From Metaphire vulgaris (lineage: Eukaryota > Annelida > Clitellata > Crassiclitellata > Megascolecidae): a DNA stretch of 64,000 nt. Below the pieces are notes generated by a model. It worked only from the letters and a program-made list of their open reading frames with translations. It did not search any database and had not been told where the DNA came from. The position numbers and the translations under genes are program-made. This document shows, piece after piece, positions 11,493 through 27,381 of the stretch. The stretch lies in NCBI GenBank assembly GCA_018105865.1, contig CM030863.1, positions 1,243,001 to 1,307,000 of the forward strand, written 5' to 3'. Each line of letters starts with the position of its first letter. Position 1 is the stretch's first letter.

Positions 11493-12508
11493 CACTAATA
11501 ATAAGAAAGTGACTATTTGCACTCTGGAGTGCGATTATTGGAGCTCCACCAATCAGAGCCAGAATCACCTGATACGACCACGCCTGACGTTATTGGCGTG
11601 GCCTTATCACGTGAATTAGGGCACAGCGCTGCTGTTTGCTATATATCTCGTGTAGTTTTAAATCTTTACGCAGTTTTATATCTTGCTAACACTATGGAGT
11701 TTTGTCTGATTATGAAAAACAAACAAATCAATTATTTGTAATAAAGAAATCGAAAAGCGTTGATGCTGTAAATAAAAGTTGGATAAAAAATTGGTAAAGT
11801 ACAATGACGCACTGAAGTGTATAAGTGAAAAATGTCATCCCACTAAAAAAGTAGTCTGTCAGGCAAAAAAACCCAAAACGGTAGCCTATGTCAAATCTCA
11901 AAAAATCCCAAATAAAGTCTGACAAGCAAAAAAAATCTCGACTCCCAAAAAGTCTGACTAGCAAAAAAGGTCGTATTGGAGCATTGCAGTTTAATCCTCA
12001 TCCTACACAGTGCCAAGAGCCTGTTTTACAGTCTCGACGAACTAAGCAGTAACAATATACCATCACATATTGTATTCAGAGTGCGACTAGGCGGAGTTTA
12101 TTTTTACGCCCTATGGAGTGCGATTAGGCAGTTTTAGTTTGCACATTATTATTGCGAACATTTTTAAAGCGCTAGTTCACTGTGCAGCAAATGCACTCCG
12201 GAGTGCCCATAAGCCATTTTCGGGTCAGTGCATTACGGAGTGCGAATAGGCGAAATTTTATTTCTCGCCCTACGGAGTGCGAATAATCTCATTCTAATAA
12301 TAATATCATGCACTAATAATGTCTGTCTGTCTGTCCGTGTGTCTGTCGGTCAGTCCGTCCATCTGTCTGTGTCTCGTTGGGTGCAACTGACCGGTCGTGC
12401 TGAACTGGTCTCGTCGTAGGAGAGGAAAGACAAGATCTTCTCGAGGATCTTCGACGGAAGCAAAAGCAGGTTCGAATGAAATTCTTCTTCACTTCTGAAC
12501 AGATTCAT
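8362..12508 (-). CDS. FBXO28: F-box only protein 28 orthologue (complete, 4 exons)
   Basis: Exons 12508-12392, 10849-10601, 9811-9622 and 9005-8362 give 1200 bp and 399 residues. F-box proteins of this kind are substrate receptors of SCF (SKP1-CUL1) ubiquitin ligases; vertebrate FBXO28 is nuclear and linked to MYC regulation. The F-box starts at about residue 17 (LPSKILEKILSFLSYDE) and continues across the first splice. Exon 2 carries the strongly conserved PRRESERRNH and VETRLSLLNMTYSKYI blocks and CCFIPGR. Exon 3 has RAHELLQELRDISSMAIEHFDEKI. Exon 4 has a coiled coil (about 205-275) and a basic C-terminus ending KKVLKR. An in-frame TGA lies four codons upstream of the chosen ATG. Phases are 0, 0, 1. 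The protein is slightly longer than vertebrate FBXO28, mainly in the C-terminal half. Confidence 0.95.
9300..9433. repeat. 33-bp tandem repeat, 4 copies, in FBXO28 intron 3
   Basis: Four near-identical units built on TTCTGAAGTAACTCTTGAGC followed by CAGCACCATAG, entirely inside the intron between exons 3 and 4. Confidence 0.9.
9622..9811 (-). CDS. FBXO28: FBXO28 exon 3
   Basis: Acceptor ACATTTTCAG, donor ACAA/GTACGT; enters in phase 0, leaves in phase 1. Encodes VLDEIFHVLRKIQ and HELLQELRDISSMAIEHFDE, diagnostic of FBXO28. Confidence 0.93.
9919..10247. mobile_element. hAT-like MITE, CAGTGGCATAGCC ends
   Basis: Left end CAGTGGCATAGCCAGG, right end CCTTGGCTACGCCACTC. Flanks ttcagaac and cccagaac agree at 6 of 8. 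The interior contains the recurring GACAAGCAAAAAAGGTCATC motif. Lies in FBXO28 intron 2. Confidence 0.7.
10393..10431 (+). mobile_element. Short LINE reverse-transcriptase tail relic
   Basis: Plus-strand reading RKQGRPNQRWTDNI has the GRP..RW.DNI signature found downstream of the reverse-transcriptase domain of non-LTR retrotransposons. Only this fragment is recognisable. Confidence 0.45.
10601..10849 (-). CDS. FBXO28: FBXO28 exon 2
   Basis: Acceptor TTGTGCAAAG, donor CCGG/GTACGA; 83 codons in phase 0. It holds the end of the F-box (VSKKFDSLC) and the family's most conserved segment, PRRESERRNH...ARH.D.L.AVETRLSLLNMT. Confidence 0.93.
11271..11430 (+). repeat. SINE-like dispersed repeat (TATATAGCGCC family)
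   Basis: AAGTAAGTAAG, TCTCGTGGATTTATATAGCG, then GCTTATTC...GATCAGCCAGGCAAT and AAAGGGCAGTGA. The same order recurs at 31494-31650 with about 80 percent similarity by eye. Shorter relatives with the TATAGCGC core occur at 7018, 37708, 41384, 55466 and 57435. Confidence 0.65.
11510..12290. repeat. Foldback-prone repeats around GCACTCCGGAGTGC
   Basis: The palindrome GCACTCCGGAGTGC (12190-12203), its variant GCACTCTGGAGTGC (about 11519) and several half-sites GGAGTGCGA(A/T)TAGGCG (near 12078, 12115, 12238 and 12275) occur in one interval. No coding potential. Confidence 0.6.
12392..12508 (-). CDS. FBXO28: FBXO28 exon 1 (F-box exon, start codon)
   Basis: This 117-bp exon reads MNLFRSEEEFHSNLLLLP then the F-box core SKILEKILSFLSYDE. 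It ends CGACCG/GTCAGT in phase 0, so R-P joins V-S-K-K-F of exon 2, as in the F-box of FBXO28. The upstream codons TGA TTT AAA GGG set the start. Confidence 0.9.
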
Positions 12509-12895
12509 CCCTTTAAATCAGGTTGATTCTCGAAAAACCGAAGATATTTATTTAATTTTTAATTAAGAGACAAAATTAGGCAAAATTAATTAAATTCATT
12601 ATCCTCTATGTGGACTTTGTGGAGATACAATCCATAGAGCTAACGCACGACGTTAGGTCTCTACGGTAAATTCAAGTAAGCAAGTAAATATAGTCTCGCT
12701 AATTAAAATCTCGTTAATGCAGAGCTTGGAGGATGCAGAGGTTCCTAGACTGTGGTCCGCGGACCGAAGGGGATCCGTGGAGGATTTGGCAGGGCCGCGG
12801 GGGTCCGCGAGAGCCTCAAAATATTCAGTAGCACTTCATAGTTTTAGCATTAACAGTCTGTGTTCTCAAATTATGCGTGCCGGTCGAGCCACCAA

Positions 12896-13065
12896 CAGGG
12901 TGCGATTTGTGACCTGGAGCAGTGGGGGGGGGGATATGTCGAGCTTGGGGGATGTAGTTGTTGAGAAAGTGTAGCAGTGTGGGGATGTAGTGGTGGGGGG
13001 ATGTAGCTGTAGGGGATGCAGTTGGGCAGTGGGGGGAAAATCCTCCCCGTACAAATCGCGCCATG
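12896..13065. mobile_element. hAT-like MITE, CAGGGTGCGATTTGT ends (second copy)
   Basis: Same family as 432-600. Right end is mutated (ACAAATCGCGCCATG). Flanking octamers gccaccaa and gccatcaa match at 7 of 8 positions. Sits just upstream of the FBXO28 first exon on the minus strand. Confidence 0.75.
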
Positions 13066-13089
13066 GCCATCAATGACAATAATATAGGC

Positions 13090-13276
13090 CTCTGGAAATC
13101 GGAGGCGGATTTGGCAAGTGGGGCCGTTGGGGTAGAAACTGTAAGCACGGGACCAACCATTTTCTGAGTATGTATATAGTAGTAAGTATATAGGGTCCCA
13201 ACAGAGGGGCCAATGGAGGGCAGGCTTTCAATGAGGGGACATGGGCCCCTCGGCCCCCATGTGGAACCGCTACTGA
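13090..13276. mobile_element. Degenerate CAGTGGCGGCTC-family MITE
   Basis: Shares interior blocks with the 16485-16676 element (GGATTTGGCAAGTGGGG, GGGTCCCAAC..., GGGGCAGGCT-like) and ends GGAACCGCTACTG. Left end is eroded. Confidence 0.5.
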
Positions 13277-13364
13277 CAGCAACACCGCCAGTGGCGTAAC
13301 TAGGGGCGGGGGCACTTTGTTGACTGCCCCCGGGCCCCGGGCGGGGGATGGCCCCCGAAGAGGG

Positions 13365-13428
13365 GTCTAAGCTAGGGCTAGGTTAGGGCTAACCCTAACT
13401 TAAACTTAACCCTAACCCTAGAAATGAT
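13365..13428. repeat. Short inverted interstitial telomere-like motif
   Basis: GGTTAGGGCTAACCCTAAC followed by AACCCTAACCCTAG. TTAGGG and CCCTAA units meet head to head over about 60 bp. Too short to be a telomere; possibly a repaired break or an ancient fusion scar. Confidence 0.45.
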
Positions 13429-13669
13429 GGAAATGATGTGGTGAGGACCTATTTTTGCTCGTCAGGGTTAAAAAGGTGCAAAATGAAGCAAGCACGTCCA
13501 TCTCATTAGCAATAATTATATTTCGGGTAATTTGACGAATTAGCTGAATCTGAATAAAGATATGCTCGTCCAATCTATATATCAGTGTTTAGCCTAATTG
13601 TAGGCCTATTATGCCTATATATAATCCGCATCGTAGCAAGTCGTCATAGGTCTAGCGTCGCTAGAGACA

Positions 13670-13889
13670 GAGGCGGATCTAGGGTATTCGGCGCCCGAGG
13701 ACAAAGTGTACGTTGGCGCCCCTAACTACTGACAAGCATAGAAGGTCCTCACATCGTTTTCGGCGCCCCTCAACTCTCTCTTCATATAGTGCTGACGAGC
13801 AAAAAAGGTCCTCGCAAGTGTTTCTTCCCCTCACCTCGGCGCCCGGGGAACATGTGAACCCTCCTTCCCTCCCCTAGATCCGCCTCTGT
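13670..13889. mobile_element. MITE with CAGAGGCGGATCTAGGG inverted ends
   Basis: Ends CAGAGGCGGATCTAGGG and CCCTAGATCCGCCTCTG are near-perfect inverted repeats. No clear target duplication. The interior has two copies of the GACGAGCAAAAAAGGTCCTC-type motif. Confidence 0.65.
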
Positions 13890-14250
13890 AAACTACAGAG
13901 AATGGTATTGGCAGACGTGTGAATGGCTAGCACTTTTGATAGGCAAGTGAAGAGGACCTAGTAATCAAGTTTTTTTCAAAAATTAGGGCACTATCTCTTG
14001 CATATCAAAAGTGCTTGACATTCAGAATTTTGTCTGTGGTATTCTCTATTGCTTAAATTGGACATTTTTAAACTACAGAGAATGGTATTTGCAGACGTGT
14101 GAATGGCTAGCACTTTTGACAGGCAAGTGAATATAACCTTGTAATCACGTTTTTTTCAAAAATTAGGGCACTATCTCTTGTATATCAAAGTGCTTGACAT
14201 TGAGAATTTTGCCTGTTAAATTACACTGGTCTACATTTTTAAAAAAAATT
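13890..14250. repeat. Tandem duplication, about 181-bp unit, with internal inverted arms
   Basis: TAAACTACAGAGAATGGTAT at about 13889 recurs at about 14070, with the following 150 bp nearly identical. Each unit has arms CACTTTTGATAGGCAAG and CTTG(C/T)ATATCAAA(A)GTG. The tail ATTGCTTAAATTGGACATTT recurs at 16043. Confidence 0.8.
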
Positions 14251-14489
14251 TCTGCTGACCTAGGTATTTTAGCTTATTTTACCCAATTGAGAGGTGCTGA
14301 TTCCAGATATGAAGTCAAAAATTATGCAATACGTCAAATTTTTTCGCAAATGAGGAATGCTTAATTAAAGGCGTTAAAGTCAAACATAAGGGGAAATAGG
14401 AAATTCTGAAGAACCGATAACACGTAATATTTTTTATTCAACCAGAAAATGAGTCTGTCATCTAACCAAGAGAGCAATAAGAGCAATAG

Positions 14490-15396
14490 CTAGTTGCTTA
14501 AATTTAAGTTTTGAGAAAGGAATCTTCTCTTTTTGGATGCTCCGGTATAGTTATGGTCACAGTTGTCACGCTGTACACACCAGCAGTAGTCTGCCATAAT
14601 GTTTGAGTTCCATCTGCCTTGATATCTACGTTCCATGGTCTTGATGTCTTCATGGAAGCATTCTCCTTGTTCTTCACTCATAGCTCCAAGATTTGAAGTT
14701 CAGGTAGCTATGAAAGAAATGCAACTTGACACTCATTGTTTGCTCCCAGTCTTCGAAAAGCAATCTTCGAATTTTGAACTGAAAGGTCATAATTCTCGAC
14801 TCTTAAGTTGCCAAGTAAGTCAGTAATCAGGTCGCAAAAAGCATCTTGTCTACAACTATAACATCCCATTGATTCAATAAGTCCTTTGATGTTGATGCAG
14901 TATACAAACTCCTCCTCCATATGGAAATATTTCAAAAGATTCATTCTCTCTGCCATGATACATAAACGTGGTTCCTGGAGCCAACACTGAACAGATTCTT
15001 TTCCTTCAGTCTTGAACCCAGTAACTCTGCTGACGACTTCGGCAGATCTAGGTCTCATATTATGTCATTCAACTCAGCTTGGTTGAATGTTTGGTGCATT
15101 CCAGCGTCAACTTCTAAGGCCACGAAATCTTCGCAATCGGTGTCTGTTGACTGACAAAATTCATCGTCGTAAGAAACTCCCAAAGTAGTGCAAATAGGTA
15201 CAGGAACTTTGTCACAGTGAGCAACTGGTCTCAGAGCAGAGGGGAGATTTGGGTACTGGATGGAAGATTTTGTCTTTGTGGACATGCCTGAAATATTTAC
15301 CAGACAGAAGTAGCAGTCATCAACATGCATGGTTTCGAGGCTCTCGCCACACCATTGGAACTCCAAAGTTAAGACTTTTTCTTGACTTTTAGTCAC
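14490..15396 (-). pseudogene. Frameshifted relic of a multicopy uncharacterised gene family
   Basis: Three adjoining minus-strand reading frames, all different, read as one family in order: DDCYFCLVNISG and IQYPNLPSALRPVAHCDKVPVP (15396-15055), CYSCRQDAFCDLITDLLGNL (15058-14708), then EEQGECFHEDIKTMERRYQG with MADYCW (14681-14490). Proteins with this order are highly multicopy in some invertebrates, which suggests spread with mobile DNA; function is unknown. Two frame changes and no introns suggest a dead, possibly retro-copied, sequence. Confidence 0.65.
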
Positions 15397-16484
15397 ATTA
15401 TGAACTGTCTGAGGCTTTCAACACATGTCCTGCACACTTTATGTGGTGCCCAAGGTTTTCCCAGTCACCCAATTTAACTGCGAAATATGCATGCTAAGCT
15501 TTATGCACAAATTCAGACACCTCTCTCCTTTGTTTAGGTGTTGTAAAACAACCACAAATGTAGCAAAATTTGTCAGGATAATTCCTTTACTGCCCACGAA
15601 GTGTTCGTGTGCTGGGTGACATATTCCACAGAAAGCTATTTAGAAGAGTTAAATTTGCTGCGACTTTTAAGCCTCATGAACGACTGAATTCTGCCGTCGG
15701 TTTCACGCTGCTTATATATAGGCCTATATCCATAAAATGCTGACGTCTGCAGTTTAAAACTGCCTATTAAACTGTTGTATTATTAAATAGTTATGCCCAC
15801 TGCATATTAAGCATATCTTTTTGCACATCCTTATCTTTTTGCATATTCAATATAGCTAAAGAATGATAATACATAATGCTACATTATTACAGTAAACAGT
15901 AAATCAGTAAACAGCGTTTTGCGGAAAAACTGGACGTGATAGGAGAAAATGGGTGTGATTTTTGGATTCAGCACATCAAAATACATAAAGATCGCATGTT
16001 GTCTTCAAGTCAGCAAAATTGACGTAGACCAGTGTTATCTATTGCTTAAATTGGACATTTTAAAACAAGCCTAGAGAACTGGTGCCTGACCGTCATTTTA
16101 ATTAAATATTAGCTGCAACATTTACTTGTTAAATTTTTTGCTATTCCAAAGACGCAAAATAATAGGCCCTTTCGCGTGTGGGCCCACTCCCAACCTCCAA
16201 AATACGTCCATGTCGCAATCTAAAGAACGTAGGCCTGTGGAAATTGCGATTTTATTATCTGGTCGCGATAATTATTTTGAAGAGCCATAATTTTGCCGAT
16301 GATGTTTCGAAGCGCGACATTATTGACGTCTATTCCATTGGGCCTACGCTCAAATCTTGAGCGAGTCGTAAATATATGGACGATTTGTGATCGCTTTCCC
16401 CTCTCGACAAAATTTTCCCGACGATTTTACGCGGATCTCTTAAGCTGGTCTACGCCCGAACGATGGCCACCTTTGGTCATCATG

Positions 16485-16676
16485 CAGTGGCGGCTCTAGG
16501 ATTTGGCAAGTGGGGGGGCCGTTGGAGGGCAACTTCTAATCATGGGGGGCCAACCATTTGTTGTTTAATGTATGTAGCATTAAGTATAGGGTCCCAACTG
16601 GGGGGCCACTGGGGGGGCAGGCTCTCAATAGGGGGGCACGGGCCCCCCCTAGTCCCCCCCGGTGGAGCCGCCACTG
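16485..16676. mobile_element. hAT-like MITE, CAGTGGCGGCTC ends, perfect 8-bp duplication
   Basis: Inverted ends CAGTGGCGGCTC and GGAGCCGCCACTG enclose 192 bp of G-rich sequence. The octamer tcatcatg flanks both sides exactly (16477-16484 and 16677-16684). This is the clearest copy of a family also present at 26971-27102 and 36537-36718. Confidence 0.92.
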
Positions 16677-17509
16677 TCATCATGGCTGTGTTGATTGCTT
16701 TCAAAACAAAGCCGTTCTTTAATAAGCAACGGCCATTCAAACGCCTCTCGTCGAACGAATACCGGGTCCACTAGACATACAAGCGCTTCTCCTGATTTAT
16801 AAAAGGCCTACGTATACGTTTCATCTGTAGGCCTACCAACTAAAATTCTCTAACTTCTCTTATACGTAAAGAAAGCAATATGCTAAACGTAAAAATATCA
16901 CTCCGATTCGGTCGGAAACTTCAATCCTATTTGCCTGCAATCAGCTTTTATTGTGGCACCACTATCGTAAGGAGCCGTATGCCCAAAAGAGTCCGAAGGC
17001 CCCACTGGGGGCGCGCCCCCCGTGGGAGACCAGACCCCCTTTGAAGACGTAGGCCCAAAAAGTGGTCGTAGGTTCCGTTATGGTGTTCACCCCCTGTGGT
17101 GGGGGCAAGACCACCCTGTGTGGCCGTAGAAAAAAATTAAAATGATAATCACGCATTCACTTGGGGGGTCTAACATTTTCAGATTTTATAAATTTTTATA
17201 TGTAATCATTTAAACTTTTGCAATAAGTCGGGGTAGAAAGTAACCACTCTCTCCCGTCGTTTTTGACGGGTTAACAGCTGGTTTTATAATATATTTCATT
17301 ATAAGTCTGCAACTCAAACAAGATTAAATTTAGTAAACGCTTCTTGACACGAAGATTTGTAGTAATTCAATAATGATTGCACAGGTCCGAGTCCAGGCAG
17401 TTAATATCCAGTATAATTCGTATAACGAAATTACTGTAAGCTTATTCGGGCTACACTGTAGTTTTTTGTATTGTTTTAATTTGCTCCGAGAGCCGGACAG
17501 AACACGTTG

Positions 17510-17700
17510 TCTGCGGCAGATCCACATGGGAGACCCTGGGGAGCCCGTGCCCCATATTGAATGCTTGCCCCCAGTGGCCCCTCTGTTGGAACCCAATACT
17601 TACTACTACACACCTATCAACAAATGGTTGGCTTCCCATGCTCAGAAGTTGCCACCCCAACGCCCCATCCCCACTTGCAAAATCCTGGAGCCGCCACTGC
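17510..17700. mobile_element. Partial CAGTGGCGGCTC-family MITE
   Basis: Reverse orientation copy ending ATCCTGGAGCCGCCACTG at about 17700. The opposite end (near 17520) no longer matches the inverted repeat. Confidence 0.5.
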
Positions 17701-17814
17701 ACGTTGGCGGGCCGTGTTTGGTCCGCGGGTTGTGCATCATCCCTGGACCGTAGGGGACTGCGGCTTCTTTTTCATCCGAGTTCACGCCAGTGCCTGGATG
17801 GGCGGCGCGCGCTG

Positions 17815-22628
<4,814 letters not shown>

Positions 22629-22654
22629 CCTAAGTACAAGAAAATCCACAGACA

Positions 22655-22823
22655 CGGTGTTTATTATTCTAGACACTTGGACATTGGGGGAGTTTAACAT
22701 TTGGGGAGGAAACAGACAATGGAGAGATCATACTACTTGTCAAAATGTAAAAAAAAATTGGGGGGGGGGAGAAATTTCAAACTTGGGGGATTCCCCCCCA
22801 GAGATGGTCTAGAATAAACACTG
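22655..22823. mobile_element. hAT-like MITE (GTGTTTATTCTAG family) beside the TRIM splice acceptor
   Basis: Ends CGGTGTTTATTATTCTAG and CTAGAATAAACACTG are inverted. The octamer cacagaca flanks both sides exactly (22647-22654 and 22824-22831). The insertion lies 26 bp from the TRIM coding-exon acceptor boundary (22629). Confidence 0.9.
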
Positions 22824-23055
22824 CACAGACAACATACGAATTTAAGAGGCATTGGATTAGATTTCACCAAGATCCGAATCTTTTATAACTGGTGCCCGAT
22901 GTGGTCAGCAGGTGTTGTTGAAATCAGTAGCTACAGTGTAGTTGTCAATTGATAATTATCAATATTTCATAAGTATTAGAAAAACGTTATCGCTTCAGTA
23001 TTTTCGCGGACCATTTCGCGCCCTTGGCGGGCCGGATCTTATCCGCGGGTCCCAA

Positions 23056-23116
<61 letters not shown>

Positions 23117-26100
23117 TTATGCATAATTGCACGCGGTACATGCAGTGTGCTAGTCAATGGGACCTGGGAATTATTAAAAATCGGCCACAGTTACAACTTC
23201 CGGGTCAAGTTGATTAATGATTGAACTTTGGTCTAGTTCAGAGTATAGATCCACGTACAGGTTCCAAGGACCACTGGGTGAGTGACCGTTTATTAAAATA
23301 CGAATCCATATATTTAACATACAGAGAAACGATAACAGGATGTTGGAAATGATCAAAATGACCGAAGGCAGTCTATGTAAAGATATAATTGCAACTCAGC
23401 ATAGGATGTTAGTAAGGCTAGATTTAGAATATTGTATGCAGACAATGAACCCATTAGAAAATATGTAGAGCTTTTAAAACGTTCAAAGATGGCTATTGCA
23501 GATTTCTGATCGGCCAACCATGGGGGTTTTAATCCCTAGTCCCCCCACGGCTACGCCACTGAACTCAACTATGTATATTGATTCTGTCAACAATCGTTCT
23601 AGCTCCCCTCTCCCCTCCCGACAAATTTTTCATCGATCGCTTTCGGGCAAATCTCATGACTGGTCCCTGCCTGAATATAGGGTCCCTGCCCCTTCCAACC
23701 CCCACCCACCCTCCAGTGCCTCTCGTGGCTACGCCAATAAGTTTCACGAAGTCTCTCGATCCTCCCAAGCCACTTAAAAGATAAGGTTAATTGAGCTATT
23801 CCCACTGATTCACATTGCAAATACAACTATTACATTACAATCTTCGAAGAATTAGCCATCTCACTTGTCTTTTGTAGATATTTCAGCGTCGGGAATTTCG
23901 TCCCAAAAATACAGTAGACAATAATTTCTTTCGCAGACCACCACTTGACAGTAGGCACACCGTTCCAAGTAACTCGTGGTAAGAAGAAGTTAGGACTCGC
24001 ATCAAAACACCGAACTACAACCAACCACCGTGCATAGGCTGACTGCAATAATGATAATAACTGTCCGACTGCAACAGAGCAACGTGTCCCATACTCTGCG
24101 GCATGAGATCGTGCAAAAGTAGTTCAACCGCTGGCCAATGTGTCCCAATGTGCGGTGCGGTGAACAGTCAACATCTTGACGTCTTGGTGGCTGGCTGGCT
24201 GGCTGGCTAGTCAGCCTACTGGCGCTGACGCGATTAATTAAGAAGAGGCCACAACCCGCTAACCGTAGGCTGACATGTTAAACTGTCCAATCTCCGAGGA
24301 CATGTGATGATCAAGGAGAGGTGTTCGTACAAAACACACACACACACACCACAGATTGGTCGATTCGTAAATCTGTCAACCTCCGCTCGTTTGCTTTTGT
24401 TCAGGCCTCTTGCGGGTCTTGATACCGGGCGAATCGCGCTCAGGCGCTGCGAACTGGCTGCTTGGCCCGGACAGGCCAAGCTACGCAGTCTTGTTGACTG
24501 CAGGGGAAGACGGGGCCATATTGGCCGCCAGCGGTCTTTGCCAAGACTGCCTTGGGTCTTTGCTGCGGTGACGTCTAGACACTAATCATGCCTCGCGGCT
24601 GCTTGTCTCGTGCGGCGCCGTGGGATTCCCTGCAGCGTGACGCACTTCTCGCTGATTGATCGACCAGTTCCTGGTGCAGACGACGGCTCAGTCAGAATAT
24701 ATATCGGAAACGAACTTATCCCCATTAAGAGTTGCAAAACTCTCAACTTCAAGACCACTTTCGACCGGACCGCTTACGTTTGGGCGTCTGGCCTAAAACC
24801 TGGGGAAGTTATTTAGTCTTTAGTCCGGGCAACTCTTTTCTAAATGTTTCGTCCAGAGACAGCAGGCATATAAACAACGGCAATAGTTCCGAATAGGTAG
24901 ACTAAGCAAAAGATTGAGGCTGATGGTTATGATGATGATGTTGACTATGACTGATGACGACAAGCACTAGAAGAAGGTTGGCAGTCGTTATTTTGGAGCC
25001 TAATTTAACTCATGGGAGGGGGTCCATATTCGAAGGCGGTTTCACAGCGGGGCTCGTGCCCTTTCCCTAATTGAATGCTTGGTCCATGATATGGCCTATT
25101 TTTCTTATGAAGGGTATTTTTATGACTGGCGCCCAAGGTATTTAGGTCTACCGACCGAAGTCAACCTCCTCGGGACTGTTTCTAAAATCATTGAAAACTC
25201 CATCTCTTCTTGACCTCGTACTTTGCTTAATATGTGTATAGTCTGTGTTAATTTTAAGTGCTAAGTGTTAATTTTTAGTTTTCAAAACGCGTGCATTATT
25301 GTAGACGGTGTTAAAATGTAAGATCAGCAATTGATTCCACTAATCTGTTAGGCCTACACGCAATAAGAGGTAGTCTGAAAAATGTTAGGCCTAAATGACA
25401 GGCCTTAGTCTTACTTTGATATCACAACGAAGACGTAGGCTAAGACAATTACAGACTAGCAAGTTCTGCTGTAATTTCAACTCGTTGATTTCCTAGGTGT
25501 TTAAAAAAAGATTCCAAAACACCTGTTTCATGCAGACATAGGACCTATATCTGTAATCTGTAATGAGCACTTGTTGGCACTAAAAAAGACAGTAGAATTT
25601 CATTATAACATCATAGGCGGCTCCACAGGGGGCCGTGCCTCCTACTGAATGTCTCATTCTAAGCAACGAGACAAATTCGGGTTTATGAAAAATAGTTGGA
25701 CCCCCGTGCTTAGAAATTTGCCACACCAACGCAACCCCCGACACTTGCCAAATCCTGGAGACGCCACTGTCCATATTCGACCTGCGAATTACTCTGATTT
25801 ACTTCACAGCACGGCAGTTAATGTGTCACGGGTTTTTAATTAGTTGAGAATTTACGTCGATCGGAAGAGTTTTCATCTCACGAGAGACGATCTCAGAGTA
25901 TAGGCCTCGTTAGTCTCACAACGGAGCCTAGAGCCGACACTCGGGAGGGATATCAGCGTCAGTTGTGAAGTTACTTTGTAATTTATTCAGACAGCTATGA
26001 CTGTGGGTTTATACCCGCACTCTCATACATTTTAAAACATCAAGTATTCAGTTTCATCGCTTATAGGCGCGAATAAATAAACCTATAGCGCGATTTGACC

Positions 26101-27380
26101 TTTATATCAGGGATGGGCAGCTAAATGACCCTCGAAGCTCTTTTGTGTTTAGAAGATACTACATTAATGTGCGGTCCTCTAAAATATATGAAGCAATTGA
26201 CAACACCGTAATGGAAAATTCAGCATTCAAATTGGATTACACTTTGGCACTTGATCGTTAACTGTAAATTATGCTTTTTAATATTTACTAACTTTTTAGA
26301 CTTTACGGTCTTGGCTTATTTTGACAGTCTTGGCGCACAGTTTATAATACGTTATGTTAAATAACGTTTTGGAAACTACCTAAAAAATGTATGCGGCCCT
26401 CGACTTTCATCGCAGACACTTTTGCGGCCCTCTGATCAAAATTTGTGCCCATCACTGCTTTATATTATCCCAAGGTAGTTAATCGTCGGAATAATTTTAC
26501 AAAATTTGAGTGTCAGATGACTCGAGAGATGAGTTCCTTGTAACAAGACAGGAGAATACTTTAAATTAATTTAACTTCCGTTCGGAAACCATCTTCTAAT
26601 TAGCAGCGTAGGCGTGCTTTTAAATTGACCGAAGAGACATAGCCTAAGTGTTGTAACTCATTGATCTACAAAACCCTTTCCTACGCGCTGAATCGAACGA
26701 TCAGGTGACCACAGTCGAAACAAGGACAATAAATCTCATCATGATAGGCAGATAGCGCAGAAGACAACTTGACAATGATAACATAATTATGATACATGCG
26801 TGTGATAGCCTAAAGGGAAGCTCAAATGTTACTCTAATCGACGATATATATGGCTATTTACAGAGCACACAAATAAGATTTCCAATTAATCGAGACTGAA
26901 AATTCTTGAAACTTTGTTTTGAACACAGCGTAATTAACATTCCAGTCTTTCGCACACACGCACACACACACAGTGGCGGCTAATTAACCCCCTATTGAGA
27001 GCCAGTCTTTGGGACCCTATACTTAATGCTACATACATTAAACAACAAATGGTTGGCCCCACACATTAGACACCACACACACACACAAATCAGCCGCCAC
27101 TGCACACACACTAATGACCTTACAGTTTTCGCTCGATCGGTAGTCTGGGTCAGCAAACAACGAAGCGTCTCAAAACACTCGTGCGCCTGCAGGTTTTTTG
27201 GAAGTCGAACGCACAGTCGATTCGCCGAAACGGTAATGAATACGTGTTTCCCCTCCGAGTGAAATTTTCCGCGAACAGTCGTTAAAATAAATAAACTGGA
27301 CTAAAAAGAGATGAGGTTTGTCAACGCAGCGGCCAAAGGCCAAGAACTGCACTCGTTGAATCGTGCGCTCAGCATTTTAG
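22824..27380. other. Region upstream of the TRIM coding exon: no gene recognised
   Basis: Holds (TA)n at 23059-23114, fragments ending GGCTACGCCACTG near 23560 and a moderately GC-rich, CpG-containing stretch at about 24240-24640 that could be a promoter or 5' exon of the TRIM gene (inference only). Degenerate CAGTGGC-family copies lie at about 25614-25771. No conserved protein segment seen. Confidence 0.6.
26971..27102. mobile_element. CAGTGGCGGC-family MITE inserted in a CA repeat
   Basis: Ends CAGTGGCGGCT and AGCCGCCACTG enclose 132 bp. Both flanks are CACACACA, consistent with an 8-bp duplication but uninformative because the target is a microsatellite. Confidence 0.75.
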
Positions 27381-27381
27381 C

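Noticed and set aside
24300..24830. GC-rich segment considered as a coding exon or F-box exon
   Set aside because: No frame gave a recognisable domain, and the F-box exon was found at 12392-12508. A promoter role remains only a guess.
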